Assembly: GCF_900497805.2 (NCBI RefSeq)
Contig: NW_020944351.1
Span: 3,457,055 to 3,521,054, forward strand
Direction: 5' to 3'
Source: Vombatus ursinus
Lineage: Eukaryota > Chordata > Mammalia > Diprotodontia > Vombatidae
DNA: 64,000 nt
The position numbers and the translations under genes were made by a program. Below, in pieces: positions 21,346 through 32,290 of the stretch (its first letter is position 1; each line of letters opens with the position of its first letter). The notes beneath the pieces were generated by a model that was given only the letters and a program-made list of their open reading frames with translations, made no database searches and had not been told where the DNA came from.

Positions 21346-22846
21346 TTCCATTTAAAAATACCACTTTCCTGTGACTCCACAATTCCTTCTCTCTCTCCAG
21401 ACAAAAAGACACCCTTCAGTCCTGAGAACTACATGTAATTGCATCTCCACCGACTGCATCTGGTTTTTTTTTTCCCTAAAATACTGTCCTCCACCCTCAT
21501 CTTACCTTAAAAGCTTCAGATTTTACTAGTTGGTTTCATTTCAACCTCTGGGGAAATCTTCTGAAATTGGCCTGGGTTTTAGGTTGCTAGAGGATATTCT
21601 TACTCTCATTGGCTCACAGAGATGAAAAACCTTTCTTTTTTTTTTTCTTCAAACTCTAGAATTCAATCAAAAATGTGTCCTCTCTGCTCTCTGGTTTGAG
21701 TCCATGCAGTGCTGTCATCGTGGTTCATAGTGGGTTAGTGTGTGCTAAAGAGCCCAGGACTCTTGCTTTATACTTTCATTCCTTCTCTTATATTGGCAAT
21801 TTTAGAAATACCTATTTGTACTTGTTAATGAGTCATGGCTCTAAAATCATTCTTTTCATTCAAGAAACACTGCTAAAAATACTTGCTTGTGATCTGCTAT
21901 GTCATGTACTATTTCATCAGAAATACAGATCTCCATGCCTCTGTAACAAGATAGAAAGTAACACACCAAATTTAAGAAAAAAATAAAAAGGAAAGCCAAC
22001 TTTTGGTAATGTTTTTCTCTCTCTGAATATACAACAGAAGGAATTGCCTGACAGAATTACAAGGTCCCAGTTCTTTATTAGTGTACACGGATGTTTGATA
22101 GTGTTAGAAGCCAAAAGATTTTGTTATCATGACTCTTGTGTCCTGGCAGATGAGGGGATGATAAGACCATCATTCTAATTGGATTGTAGGATTTCCCTGG
22201 TTCAGATTTGATTCTCTTTTGTGGTGGTTGTGGTTTTTTGGGGATTGGGGGTTTGCTTGTGGTTTGGGTTTGGGTTTTTTCTCTCTTTTTTTTTAAATTG
22301 TGGTTGATTGTTTGCTTGTTATCAAAATCATGAAACGTGAACCACCTGTTTGCCGTCACCTGATAATGATTGCTGCTTCTCGAATTGACGTCGTCACCTA
22401 ATTGTGCCGAAGCAGTTGCTGAAATCACAAGAAGACAATGTGTGCTCCAAAACTGACTGGCTTTAAATGCTAACTGAAGAGCTTGTTATCTATAGTAGCT
22501 ATACTGTGTAAAGTACGCGCTTATTTGCTATAGACACTTCTGGTTAAACATAAGGTAAAAGGAACATTAGGCAGGAAAAAAAAAACACAAGTAAGAATTG
22601 ATTAGTTTTAGGTAAAGATGCTGTTAGCCCTTTGGAACTGTAATGGATCACAGCAGTGGTCAGCAGATGAATGAGGTGTTAACTGTTCCAATAATGTTCC
22701 CTCAACTGCTATCAACAGAATGGATGCTTGGACTTCTTTTCTTTTCTGCAAAATTATATCGCTATAGTGCTTGTCTGTGCATATGTGCATAACAAAACCC
22801 ATTTTAATATGTTACTTCTATATCGTGGTTTATTTTTCGACCTTTT

Positions 22847-22852
22847 AATAAA
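22847..22852 (+). promoter_or_regulatory. MBNL3: Poly(A) signal of MBNL3
   Basis: AATAAA, then a probable cleavage site about 15-20 nt later (near aattccag), then a GU/U-rich element (tttggtttggttgtggtc). A classic arrangement. Confidence 0.75.
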
Positions 22853-22868
22853 GTGTACAAAATTCCAG

Positions 22869-23619
22869 GTTTGGTTTGGTTGTGGTCTTTTTTTTCTGGT
22901 TTTAAACAATCCCCCAACTCTACAGATCAAGGGATGCTTCCTCCATAAACCTTTTCCCATTCCTTTTCATTAAGCCTAATCTTTAAAAATGAAGATGTAA
23001 AAGTCAGTGGACTCAATGAAATTTGCTCCATGCCATACCTTACACAACACAGAGACAAATATACTTTGATTTAGCTAGCCCTCCAGTATTTCAAATTATG
23101 TTGAGAATGTATCCTTTTGATTTGGCTACATTTGCTCAACCCTACTGACGTTACTAACACCTGAAAGGCATTTGTACGGTGGAGAAATGAAATCAGACAA
23201 GATTTCCAGACAATGCCTGCTGGTTTCTATCACGGCTCAGAATTTCCAAGAGCCATTCTAAGACAGCTTCTTGGCAGGCTACATTTCCCACTCATTTCTT
23301 TTTCAGCTGCATCTTCAGGGTAACAGATGAGACCCAATGTTGTTTGTGTTATTCACTTCAAGAAACCAGTAATTACATGCATCAGTGGTTTCTGACCAAT
23401 AATATGGATTCCTTGAAAACATTTCCTTTCCCTTCAAACTGATTTTTTAAGTGGTGGTGTTTTTTTTTTCTTTTTTCTTTTTTGTTTTTTTGGTCCAGAC
23501 CTATGAGTTCATCAGTATAGGGAAATTCCTGTGTGCAAACTCCCTCCACTGATGCTGGTCATCAATTCTTCTATAACTTTTTCTCTTAGAGAGCTGTCTG
23601 GGCCACAGAGATTAGAAAC
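22869..23619. other. Unassigned sequence after the poly(A) site
   Basis: No repeat or gene recognised, apart from a T-rich tract at 23459-23492. Confidence 0.5.
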
Positions 23620-23770
23620 AGCAGCAGCAGCTCACATTTCTATAGCACTTTAAAGTTTGCAAAGCACTTTAGGAACTCATAGGATTATATATCTAGGAAC
23701 TGCTAGAAGGGACCCCCAAAGGGCATCTCGTCCAAACTCCTTTTAGAGTTGAGGAAACAGACCCCAGGAA
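23620..23770 (-). repeat. MIR-type SINE fragments
   Basis: 'cacatttctatagcacttta' and 'gcaaagcactttagg', followed by 'agaagggacccccaaagggc' and 'gttgaggaaacag'. Confidence 0.7.
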
Positions 23771-24125
23771 GGTCAAGATCATGGATCTGGAACCAGAAGG
23801 GACCTCAACAGTTACCTAGTCCCACAGTACCGGGTGCAGTCTGAACCAGATTAAAATAGGAAATATTTAACAAAATAAATTTTAAAATTCAATAGAATAT
23901 AGATAACATTGCATTGCAAAAACCAGCAAGGATCCTTAAACATGAATTAATGGCCCCATTCCTATTTGAGTTTGACACTACTGATCTAGTCCAACTCCCT
24001 CACTTTACAAATGGTAGAACCTGAGGCCCAGACAAGGGAAGTGACTTGTCTAAAGTCATACAGGAAGAGCTGGGACTGAAACATCTGATGACTCCAAATC
24101 CAGCGGTCTTTCAGCTGCATCATGG
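23771..24125 (-). repeat. MIR/THER-type SINE split by an hAT element
   Basis: 'ggaaccagaagggacctcaa' up to 'acctagtccca' continues after the hAT with 'ctagtccaactccctcactt' and 'aagtgacttgtctaaagtca'. Confidence 0.7.
23825..23985 (-). mobile_element. Non-autonomous hAT element (GTGTCAAACTC family)
   Basis: Reverse copy of the element at 6369-6550: 'gataacattgcattgca' and 'gagtttgacactactg'. Flanked by ctagtccca (23816-23824) and ctagtccaa (from 23986), a near-perfect 8-9 bp target duplication. Confidence 0.75.
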
Positions 24126-24149
24126 CTACTTCTCTGTTCATCCAAATAA

Positions 24150-24350
24150 CATTTAATAGCTAACATTTATATAGCACCTACTGTGTGCCAGGCACTGTGA
24201 CACTAAGGGGCTTTACAATTATTAACTCATTTGATCCTCACAACAACCCTGGGAGGTGGGTGCTAAAATGAGGCCCAGAGAGTAACCTCTCTGTGATTTG
24301 CACACAAGCCCCATTTCACTCTGCCATGTAGCACCATATTCTGTGGGTTG
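24150..24350 (-). repeat. MIR SINE
   Basis: 'tagctaacatttatatagca', 'gtgtgccaggcactgtga', 'ttgatcctcacaacaaccct'. Confidence 0.85.
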
Positions 24351-24694
24351 CACCTCTCATATTGTAGAGAGCTATCCTCAGATAATGAGATCACCAGGTG
24401 ATGGCTGAAAAACTGAATCTATACCAAGATGTTAACTACCAGCAAGGACTTAATATGCTTCCCTTCCTAGGTTTATTTACATGCTCACCGAGGCCTTCAA
24501 TACCTTGACACGAAGAATTCATCTCTGATGGTAGAATGCCTTGTACAGAGATAGGTCAATGGGAAAGATAACTTGATGAGACTGGTAGGGTGTTCCTCAA
24601 AGCATATGGCCCATGCAATTGATGGCCTGCTGCCTCCATGCAAGGGTGGACAAGTCAACCATCACTTCACAAAGCTATAACATGGTCATAAAGG

Positions 24695-24955
24695 AGAAAA
24701 AAATAATAACGGGTGATGTCTCTATAGCTCTCTTAAGGTTTGCAAAGCACTTTATATATGGGGGTCTCCTTTAAGCCTCACAATAACTCTGGGAGGTAGG
24801 CAGTACAAGCAGCATTAGCCTCACCTTACAGCTGAGGAAACTGAGGCTCAGAAAGAGGAAGTGACTTGTCCAAGGACACAGTGGAGCCAGAATTTGAACC
24901 CAAGGCTTCTGAGTACAAACCACACATTCTTTTTGCTCCCCAGTGCTGCCTGAAT
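24695..24955 (-). repeat. MIR SINE
   Basis: 'ggtttgcaaagcacttta', 'cctcacaataactctgggag', 'gctgaggaaactgaggctc', 'gtgacttgtccaagg'. Confidence 0.85.
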
Positions 24956-25159
24956 ATGGCAACAAACCTAAGATGATAATTAGATGTTGATCAAGAGCCA
25001 GAATTTGTGTGAACACAGACACATAAACATAATCGGTGGTCTTTGCCCCATTACTGAGGCCACTGTGGCTTGGTGTGATTGGACAGCTCCCGTTTTGAAA
25101 GGCCCTTGTGGTTCCCAAAGGGTTCCTTGCCCTGGATGGAGCGGGGGCACTGTGCCACT

Positions 25160-25335
25160 ACCATTTTAGGGAGAAAGAAATTGAGGCCTAGAAGGGTTAA
25201 GTGTTTTTCCCAGGGTTACACAACTAGTAGGTGTCATTTGTTCATTGTGGGCCATCTCCTGGGATGTCTTCCCAAAATGGCAGAAACTGTCAGAGCTAGA
25301 AGGGCCCTTAGAGAGCATTTGAATAAAAACTTCCC
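25160..25335 (-). repeat. MIR/THER SINE fragments
   Basis: 'gagaaagaaattgaggccta' and 'gttacacaactagtagg', then 'cagagctagaagggccctta'. Confidence 0.55.
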
Positions 25336-25344
25336 AATCCAATC

Positions 25345-25415
25345 CAATAAGCTTAATAATAAAATAAAATAATAATTTTATAAATATAATAATGTTATAA
25401 TGAATATAATAAAAT
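25345..25415. repeat. AT-rich (AATA)n-like tract
   Basis: Irregular aataataaaat and ataataatg units next to an L2 end. Confidence 0.8.
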
Positions 25416-25530
25416 TAAGCCCCTACTATGTGGCAGATACTGTACTAAGCTCTGGGGACATAATTAATAAAAAGAATGACAGTCCATGCCATCAGAGAGC
25501 TTACAATCTAATGGAGGAAGACAGTACACA
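25416..25530 (-). repeat. L2 LINE 3' end
   Basis: 'agcccctactatgtggcaga', 'gtactaagctctggggaca', 'gagcttacaatctaatggag'. Confidence 0.8.
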
Positions 25531-25849
25531 AAAGGAGGCAGGAAAAAGGGTGTAGGTTTATGACTCACTATGAAGCCAGCTGTGAAGCCAGGCAGGGAGG
25601 CGAGGAAGGGTGGAGTGAGTGAAAGTCCAGCTTCTGCCCTCTCTAAAGGAAGGCACGCAGAGGAATTTGACACGCTGCCCTCCAGCCCTCCAATCAGTGG
25701 GGAGAGGAGCCTGAGGGAGGAGGGGTCAATCAAGGCTTGAGTTAGCAGTCTAGTGGCAAGATTAGAGGTGATGAGGTTAACCTGAGAGGGGGGAGCCTCT
25801 TGTTCCTTGGAGTTGAGACCAGACAGCAGGATCCCTGACAAGTAAGCAC

Positions 25850-26048
25850 CTGTGCTTTTGCTTGAAGACCTCTGGCGGGGGAGGGGAGGGCATGATGGCA
25901 CATGACCTTCTTCCACTTGGGGACAGCTCTCATCGTTAGGAAGTTTTCCCCATCCATCCAGCCTAAATCTGCCTCTTTGAAGTTTCCGCTCACTACTCCT
26001 AGCTGTATTCCTTGGAATCAAGCAGGGTAAGTCTGATCTGTCTTCCAG
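25850..26048 (+). repeat. CR1/L3 LINE fragment
   Basis: 'ttgcttgaagacctctggcg', 'cttggggacagctctcat', 'gttaggaagttttcccc', 'aaatctgcctctttgaagtt'. It is continued by 26515-26665 in the order of the CR1/L3 consensus. Confidence 0.7.
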
Positions 26049-26054
26049 GTAATA

Positions 26055-26165
26055 ATCAGTTACTCAATCAACCAGCACTTATTAGGTGTCTACTCTGTGG
26101 GTTCAAAGACAAAAATGAGACAGTCCTTGCCCTCAAAGAGTTTCCTTCTGCTAAGAGGAGAGAAC
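26055..26165 (-). repeat. L2 LINE 3' end
   Basis: 'cagcacttattaggtgtcta' and 'cttgccctcaaagagtttcc'. Confidence 0.65.
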
Positions 26166-26514
26166 CCATATTGAGGAGTGGTATCCCGGGAGGGGAGCTT
26201 TGGCCTAGGCAGTGCCAAGAACTGTGAATGGAGTCATAAGGCAAGAGATTATCCTGCTCCTTCCAGAAGCAATGGTAATGTCTGATCATTGTTCCCCCCC
26301 AAGCAAGAGGTACAAAAGGGTGGTGGGGGATGAGCTGGGAGTCATGCACAGCAGCTGAGTAGACAGCAAGATGCCTGCTGGCTGAGCCCTGTTGCCCTGT
26401 TGGATAGCTAGATGGGAAGGAGCGTGGTCTGAGACCTGCCAGACAGAGAGGCCTAAAGTGAGAATTGATTCACACCCTCCCATTTGGCCAACTCTGCCCC
26501 TGGCAAGTCCCAAA

Positions 26515-26665
26515 ACTGAATGGATTAAGGCCTTTACATACTTGTAGAGTGGTATCATTTCCCTACTAAGTCTTCCCTTCTCCAGGTTAAACATCCCCTG
26601 TTCCCTCCACCAATGCTTATAAAAGCAATCTCTGGTGATTTCTTTATCCATGTGTATTGCCTCCA
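26515..26665 (+). repeat. CR1/L3 LINE fragment
   Basis: 'gcctttacatacttgtagag', 'tggtatcatttccc', 'cttctccaggttaaacatcc' match the CR1/L3 segment that follows the piece at 25850-26048. Confidence 0.65.
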
Positions 26666-26930
26666 GAATGTTAACTGATTCTTTGTTTTATTGGTGTGCT
26701 TTATTTTACTCATTATCTATTCTGGTCTATTTTTATTTTCTTGTGTATGTGAGTTAGCAGTGTTTTTTAGTAGCTTTGATGGTTTTGGAGGGGTATGGGA
26801 GAAGCCTGGCTCCCTCCAATCCTCTCTCTTAGAGATCTTTACTGGAAAGCCCCTCCCTTGTGAAACAGACACAAGCTCTGGTTGCAGAATAGGGTAGGGT
26901 GCCTTGGAATGAAAGGGCCTATCTATTGGA
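26666..26930. other. Unassigned sequence
   Basis: Nothing recognised; T-rich at first, then GC-richer. Confidence 0.4.
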
Positions 26931-26933
26931 ACA

Positions 26934-27205
26934 TGTGAGTAGCTATGTGGCACAGTGGATAGGGCACCAGGCCTGGAGTCAGGAAGACTCACCATCTTCC
27001 AGAGTTCAAATCTGGCCTCAGACACTTACTAGCTGTGTTACCTTGGCCAAGTCACTTCACCCTGCCTGCCTCAGTTTCCCCATCTGTAAAATGAGCTGGA
27101 GAAGGAAATGGCAAATCACTCTAAGTATCTCTGCCAAGAAAACCCCAAATGGGGTCATGAAGAGTCAGACACAACTGAAACAACTCAACAGCAAGAACAA
27201 TGTAT
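26934..27205 (+). repeat. MAR1-type SINE, full length
   Basis: 'gtggcacagtggatagggca' through 'tgcctcagtttccccatctg', 'gagctggagaaggaaatggc', 'aaaaccccaaatggggtcat' to 'caactcaacagcaag'. Confidence 0.9.
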
Positions 27206-27969
27206 TGGGACACAAGTCAAAGCCAAGTGGAGGCCATTGGTCTAAAAACTGGAAAAACTGGCACGAGGCTTATTCTCTGTTCCACCATGGCCCCTATCTA
27301 GGAACAGTGTTCCCTTTGGGAAGGGATCGTGACAATGGAGAGAACAGAAGGGAGAAGTATGAAACAAAAAACGCTTTTGGAGATGTTCCCATTGCACACA
27401 ATGTTTATGTTCTTACCCTAGTCCTAATCCTATGTCTTCTCTGACAACAACTAGGTAAGGGTAGGGGGCCTTCTAAAGATGTACTGTCACTTTCCTCACC
27501 CCAAACCTCTTCTAAAATTCATCAGAAGGATTTGAGATCCTCAAGATACCTAGAGATATTGAGTACTATCTCACTGTGAGGAGGAAAGCTATCTGGTGAA
27601 TATCACCAACTAGCTTAGGGAAATAGTCATCGTCCTGAGGTGGGCACCTGCCCCTTCCTCCTGCCCCCAGCAGCCATATTATCAAATAGGTTTAGGGTTC
27701 ACTTTACCGAATCCCAAGATTAGGGCATCCCGGAAGAGTTCAGTCAACAGGATTTATTCAAAGTGAGCATATGTCAAACCTCCACGAAAGTCCACCAATG
27801 CTCCATCATAGTATGGAGGTGACACTAGGTTCTCGAAGGCTCTGCCAATGCTCTGAAAACCCTGGCAGCTTTAACCAAGCTGGAAGGGCTTTGAATCCTA
27901 GAGATGGACTTGATCCCTGGAGATGGTCCTAGAGATGGACTCCATCTCTGTCATATTAGGACCCACCTA
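27206..27969. other. Unassigned sequence
   Basis: No family recognised. The piece around 27660-27850 ('caacaggatttattcaaagt') might belong to an old LTR or DNA element, but I cannot show ends. Confidence 0.4.
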
Positions 27970-28430
27970 GCTAGATGCAGAGAGGCTCATCAAGAGCAGT
28001 AGACTTGGAACCAGAGACAACAGGCTCCCATCTCTGCCACCTGCTTCCTGTGTGACATTGCACGAGCGACTTCATCTTTCTGGGTCTCAGTTTCTTTGGA
28101 AAGTGAGGAGGTAGGACTAAATGGCCTCTAGTATCTCTGCAAGTGGGGCAGCTAGGTGGCGCTACAGTGGCTAGAGCACTGGGCTTGGAATCGGGAAGAC
28201 TCATCTTCCTGCATTCAAATCTGGCCTCAGACACTCACTGGCTGTGTGACCCTGAGCAAGTCGCTTCACCCTGTTTGCCTCAGTTTCCTCATCTGCAAAA
28301 TGTTCTGGAGAACGAAATGGCAAACTACCCCAGTATCTTTATCAAGAAAACCCCAAATGGGGTCACAGAGAGTTAGACATGACTGAAACAATTGAACAAC
28401 ATCCCTTCAAGCACTAAATCTATTACCCCA
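27970..28430 (+). repeat. MIR/THER-type SINE split by MAR1
   Basis: 'gtagacttggaaccagagac' to 'ggactaaatggcctctagta' at 27970-28145. The tail 'atcccttcaagcactaaatc' resumes at about 28403. Confidence 0.75.
28146..28402 (+). repeat. MAR1-type SINE, full length
   Basis: Starts 'ggggcagctaggtggcgct' at about 28145, contains 'gaaaaccccaaatggggtca', ends 'attgaacaac'. Inserted in the tail of an older SINE; flanks ctgcaag and cttcaag look like its target duplication. Confidence 0.9.
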
Positions 28431-28454
28431 GAGGGTTAGCAATAAGGGAATGCA

Positions 28455-28542
28455 GGACACTTGACACTTACTAGCTATGTGACCCTGGGCAAGTCACTTA
28501 ACCCCAATTGCCTCACCAAAAAGAAAGAAGGAAAAAAAAAGG
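28455..28542 (+). repeat. WSINE/SINE1-type SINE, 5'-truncated
   Basis: 'cacttgacacttactagcta' to 'cacttaaccccaattgcctc' and an A-rich tail. Confidence 0.85.
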
Positions 28543-28578
28543 ACCTTTGAGGTCATTGAGTCCAAGCTCCTCATATTA

Positions 28579-28820
28579 TGTTGCTGTTGTTCAATTGTGT
28601 CTGACTCTTTGTGACTCCATTTGGGGTTTCCTTGGCAAAGATACTGGAATGCTTTTACCATTTCCTTCTCCAGCTCATTTTACAGATGAGGAAGCTGAGG
28701 CAAACAGGATGAAGTGACTTGCCCAGGGTCACATAGCTAGTAACTGAGGCTGGATTCGAGCTCAGGTCTTCCTAACTCCAGGCCCAGCACTCTATCCACT
28801 GCAGTGCCACGTGGCTGCCC
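28579..28820 (-). repeat. MAR1-type SINE, full length
   Basis: 'attgtgtctgactctttgtg' to 'gcagtgccacgtggctgccc'. Flanked by tcatattat and tcatgttat as target duplication. Confidence 0.9.
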
Positions 28821-28839
28821 CTCATGTTATAGATGATGA

Positions 28840-29068
28840 ATTTTACAGCTTCCATTTCTCCAGTGCCTTAAGGTTTTCAAAGTGCTTTCTTCACAACACT
28901 ACCTGGGAAGGAGGAGATACAGTACTGCCATCCCCATCTTAGGGAGAAGAAAACTGAGACCCACCAAGGTGAAGTGACTCGTCCAGGGTCACACACAGTA
29001 AGTATCTGAGGCAGCATTCATACCCAGGTCTTCTTGACCCTAGGTCTAGAGTTCTGGTCTATCCCAAC
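28840..29068 (-). repeat. MIR SINE
   Basis: 'ttccatttctccagtgcctt', 'gaagaaaactgagaccc', 'gtgactcgtccagggtcac'. Confidence 0.75.
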
Positions 29069-29084
29069 CTTGCTACTTGTGTAT

Positions 29085-29180
29085 CTTAGCTGTCTCCGGC
29101 CCTCCATTTCCCCATCTGTAAAATAATGGGGTTGGACTAGATGACCTATAGCATCCCTTCCAGCTCTAGATGGTTGGTCA
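29085..29180 (+). repeat. MIR/THER SINE 3' part
   Basis: 'tccccatctgtaaaataatg', 'ttggactagatgacctatag', 'cccttccagctctagatgg'. Confidence 0.75.
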
Positions 29181-29187
29181 TCCTGCC

Positions 29188-29795
29188 TCAAGTCTCTCCC
29201 TACCCTAGTCCATCTTCCACTCAGCTGTCCAAGTGCTCTTCCTAAAGTTCAAATCTGACCCTGTCGCTACCACCGCCCCAATTCAAGAAATTCCAGTGGC
29301 TCCCTCTCACTTCCAAGATCAAATGGAAAATCTTCTATTTGGTATTCATAACTTTTCCAGTCTTCTGATGCTTCACTCAACCCCACATTGTCTGCAGCCC
29401 AATGACACTGACCTCCTTGCTGTTCCTCAAACAGGTCATGCCTTCTCCCACCTCCAGGTGTTTGCCCTGGCTATCACCCATGCCTAGAATACTGTCCCCC
29501 TCATCTCTGCCTCCTGGCTGCTTCCCCAGCTTGTTCAAGTCTCAGCTAAAACCTCACCATCTCCAAGAAGCCTTTCCTAATCCCCATTGATCTCTGTTCC
29601 TTCCCTCTATTGACGACCTCCAATTTATCTTGTATATGTCTTGTTTGTACTTAGTTATTTGTATGTGGTTTTCCTCATTAGACTGTGATGTCCTTGAGAG
29701 CAGGGGCTATCTTTTGCCTTCTTTGTATCTCTAAATAGCACAGTGCCTGACACATAGTAGGCACTTCATAAGCTTATTGACTGACTGAGATCCAC
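29188..29795 (+). repeat. L2 LINE 3' end
   Basis: 'tccatcttccactcagctgt', 'aaattccagtggctccctct', 'gaagcctttcctaatcccca', and the tail 'cagtgcctgacacatagtag'. Confidence 0.85.
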
Positions 29796-29859
29796 GATCC
29801 TGTTGTAGCACCTATAAGCTCTCAAGCTACTTCTCAAACCTCTGATATCACTAGCAAAT

Positions 29860-30480
29860 CAAGTCTTCAGAATTAAGGGGGCTGCTCTCACCTAAGAGTT
29901 CTAGGGGTCGTCCTGAAGGGTTGGGGGTTATCTTTCTAGCACAGTGGCTCATGAGCCCCCACCAGTGTGCTTTCCCTTACAATTATCCATTGGATATACC
30001 ACTCAGGCAGTATAGTATGAACAGTTAGTACAAAATATCCCCTGCAAACATCTGTGACATACTCTCCCACTAGTATATACAGAGTGCAGGGGAAAGTAGG
30101 CTCAAACTTAGAGAGCACATGTAGTAAAGGGGTACCACAGACAGTAATAATAGTAATAGTAATAATAATGACTAGTATTTATATAGCATTTTAAGGTGTA
30201 CAAACATCCTACATGTGTTATCTCTTGATCCTCACAATAGCTCTGTGAGGAGGGTGCTATTATTATCCTCATTTTATAGATGAGGAAACTGAGACTGAGA
30301 AATATTAAGTGATTTGGCCAGCATCACATAGCTAGGAAGTATCTAAGGCAGAATTTGAACTTGAGTCTTCCTGACTCCTAGCCCAACATTTTATCCACTC
30401 TGGCACCTAACTGCCTAACTCACAGCTCCTAGAAATCGTTCTGCTGGAATCTTTCAAGATGTTCTGCTTAAGTATAACTT
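29860..30480 (+). repeat. Unclassified interspersed repeat, copy 1 (split by MIR)
   Basis: 'agttctaggggtcgtcctga', 'tggctcatgagcccccacca', 'actctcccactagtatatac' parallel 46130-46570. A MIR at 30140-30424 interrupts it near 'accacagac'/'ctcacagctcc'. Possibly an old LTR, but no paired end is seen. Confidence 0.5.
30140..30424 (-). repeat. MIR SINE
   Basis: 'actagtatttatatagcatt', 'gatcctcacaatagctctgt', 'agatgaggaaactgagactg'. Confidence 0.85.
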
Positions 30481-31664
30481 TACTGCTGGAATCCTTGTGG
30501 AACCTTGAATCTGCCTTTCTTCACAGCATCCAATTTATCCTCAGCTCCAACTACAGACAGTGCCATCAGCCACTGCTGTCTAGGGATGACCCTAGGACAC
30601 AGATGGGAGGATGAGGAGTCCAAAGTTCTCTGCATCCTTTGAACCTCACAAGGTCTTCCTCCATCCGAGGAGGCCAGTTGTCTCCCCCGACCACCGCTAG
30701 TTCCAGACTTGAGACTCTGTGTCAGTGCCAAGGTCTGCCTCCTACAATGCTTTTGGGTGGAATGGTCATCGCTGCTTGGTCTTGCCCCATGATATTTGGG
30801 TTTTTGCACTGACTTTTACCTCCTGGGATTAGGCATCCCAGGATCATGGATGTTCAGAACGCTGAACCTTCAGAGCCCTCTCTAGAACCTCAGGACAGAG
30901 TTCGAGCCCCCAAACTAGCCTCAGCCAGCCCAGATTGAGGCTTTAATCACTACCACTCTCTGAGTCTCCCAAGGTGCTCACCCTGAGGCTTTCTGATCAC
31001 CAGGTGATTTTCTCAAGAGGGCCTCCATTGGTTGCCTCCAGACACATACCCTGGTAGGCTATTTTGTGTCTGTGTCCCATCTCTGCTTGAGATAGAATGT
31101 GGACTTGTTTGCCCAGAATGATGCTGGCTTTACTGATTGCTCCCTTTCCTATTGACTACCAGCTTCTGGCTGACTTATTGTATACTTCTTGAGTGGCAGA
31201 AGTCACTTCCCGTAGATTGCGTCTGGATTTCTTGGTCATTATTTGGTGTGGCGTGAATTTCTGGGTTTTGCTGGAGTGGGTATATAGGAACTGGCTGGGC
31301 TGCTAGAAGCCTTGCTTGCTTCGTAACACAAGAGATGTGCCAGGGTACACTGGCACAGCTCACTTTTCACAAGGTGTGCCCCATCTCCTCCCCACATTCT
31401 TCAGCCACTGCCCCCAAGCTGCAATTGGCTGTCTTCTTTTCTTGGTTTGGCATTGCGAAGATCCCAATCCCAGCTCCACACACAGAGGTACAAAGCTGCT
31501 TCCTCTGCTGAGAAATAAAGAAGAAAAGAAGGAAAGGCAGTGAAATCCCAAGGCATCTGTGATGGGCCTAGAGGCCCAACTACCCAGGAATCCTTCTTTG
31601 TTTCCAACTTAAAAGAACACTGTGCTGTGAGCAAAAAATAAAATTTGGAAAATCATTGACACTC
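30481..31664. other. Unassigned, relatively unique sequence
   Basis: About 1.2 kb with no repeat recognised. The start may continue the unclassified repeat. A minus-strand open frame of 109 codons (30480-30809) has no family features I know. Confidence 0.4.
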
Positions 31665-31890
31665 AGGGCACAGAATGTCAGAACTGGCTTTATGCTCCAA
31701 ACACAGGAAGTCAAAGCTGGGAGGAACCCTAGGAACCAAGCAGCCCAAGGATTACATTGACAAGATGGGGAAACTGAGGCCTATAGAGGCAGAGTAACTT
31801 ATTTAAGGTCACATGACTAGCTGGTGGCAGAGTGGGCTCTCAAACCCAGGGTTGTCCTGACTCTAAGGCTGTATTCTTCCTCCTTCCCCC
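31665..31890 (-). repeat. MIR/THER-type SINE
   Basis: 'gtcaaagctgggaggaaccc', 'gatggggaaactgaggccta', 'gtggcagagtgggctctcaa'. Confidence 0.65.
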
Positions 31891-31999
31891 CCAACCCAAG
31901 CTGCCTCTCTGTCATATGCCTTCCTCCATTTGCCTTTCCAGGCTCCAATCTTTTGATCAGTTCTTAAAATAACAGCCTCGCCACTCCCCTTCCTCCGGC

Positions 32000-32290
32000 C
32001 CCAAACCTTCAGATCCTTTTGGCTCCCCTTTTCTAGACCTTTCTTAGTTCCAATGTCTGGAGCGGTTGCAGAGAACGGAACTGCACACAGTGTTCCCAGG
32101 CACAGACGCACCACGGTTTTATGTGTACAAGATAATGTTTGCTGATTTGGATCCAGCAGCCTCCTCAGTGATGCCCAATACTTCATTGGCCTTTTTGACC
32201 CCAGCAGTACACTGGGCAGGTGTCCTCTGGGAACAATCAAACTGAGCAAACCTGCTCTGGCAAACGCTTCAGCCTTGGGCAACTTGACCT
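32000..32290 (+). repeat. CR1/L3 LINE fragment
   Basis: 'aactgcacacagtgttccca', 'gcacagacgcaccacggttt', 'cttcattggcctttttgacc', 'agcagtacactgggcagg' follow the mammalian L3/CR1 consensus. Confidence 0.75.

Larger units (their letters stand above)
13674..22868 (+). other. MBNL3: MBNL3 terminal exon: stop codon and long 3' UTR
   Basis: The exon begins TGAAAATTCTGA right after a strong acceptor. In the frame set by the 95-nt exon (phase 0) its first codon is TGA, so skipping the 75-nt exon ends the protein at ...ATANQ. Human MBNL3 ends NQLKF, encoded by a similar CTGAAATTC-TGA start, which supports homology with a small change at the junction. About 9.2 kb follow with an AT-rich, largely repeat-free character: only one MIR and one L2 fragment. 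No coding frame is convincing. The end is set by AATAAA at 22847 and downstream GU-rich sequence. Other AATAAA motifs near 17372, 17467 and 21976 could serve shorter forms. Confidence 0.75.

Noticed and set aside
25464-26021. 185-codon open frame on the minus strand
   Set aside because: It crosses an L2 tail, unassigned sequence and a CR1/L3 fragment, and has no domain or codon pattern of a gene.
26899-27444. 181-codon open frame on the plus strand
   Set aside because: Its middle is a MAR1 SINE read through (27000-27200). No splice or protein-family support.
31000-31330. Possible LTR-like promoter (tatataggaactggctggg near 31278)
   Set aside because: No paired repeat, TG...CA ends, primer-binding site or target duplication could be shown.
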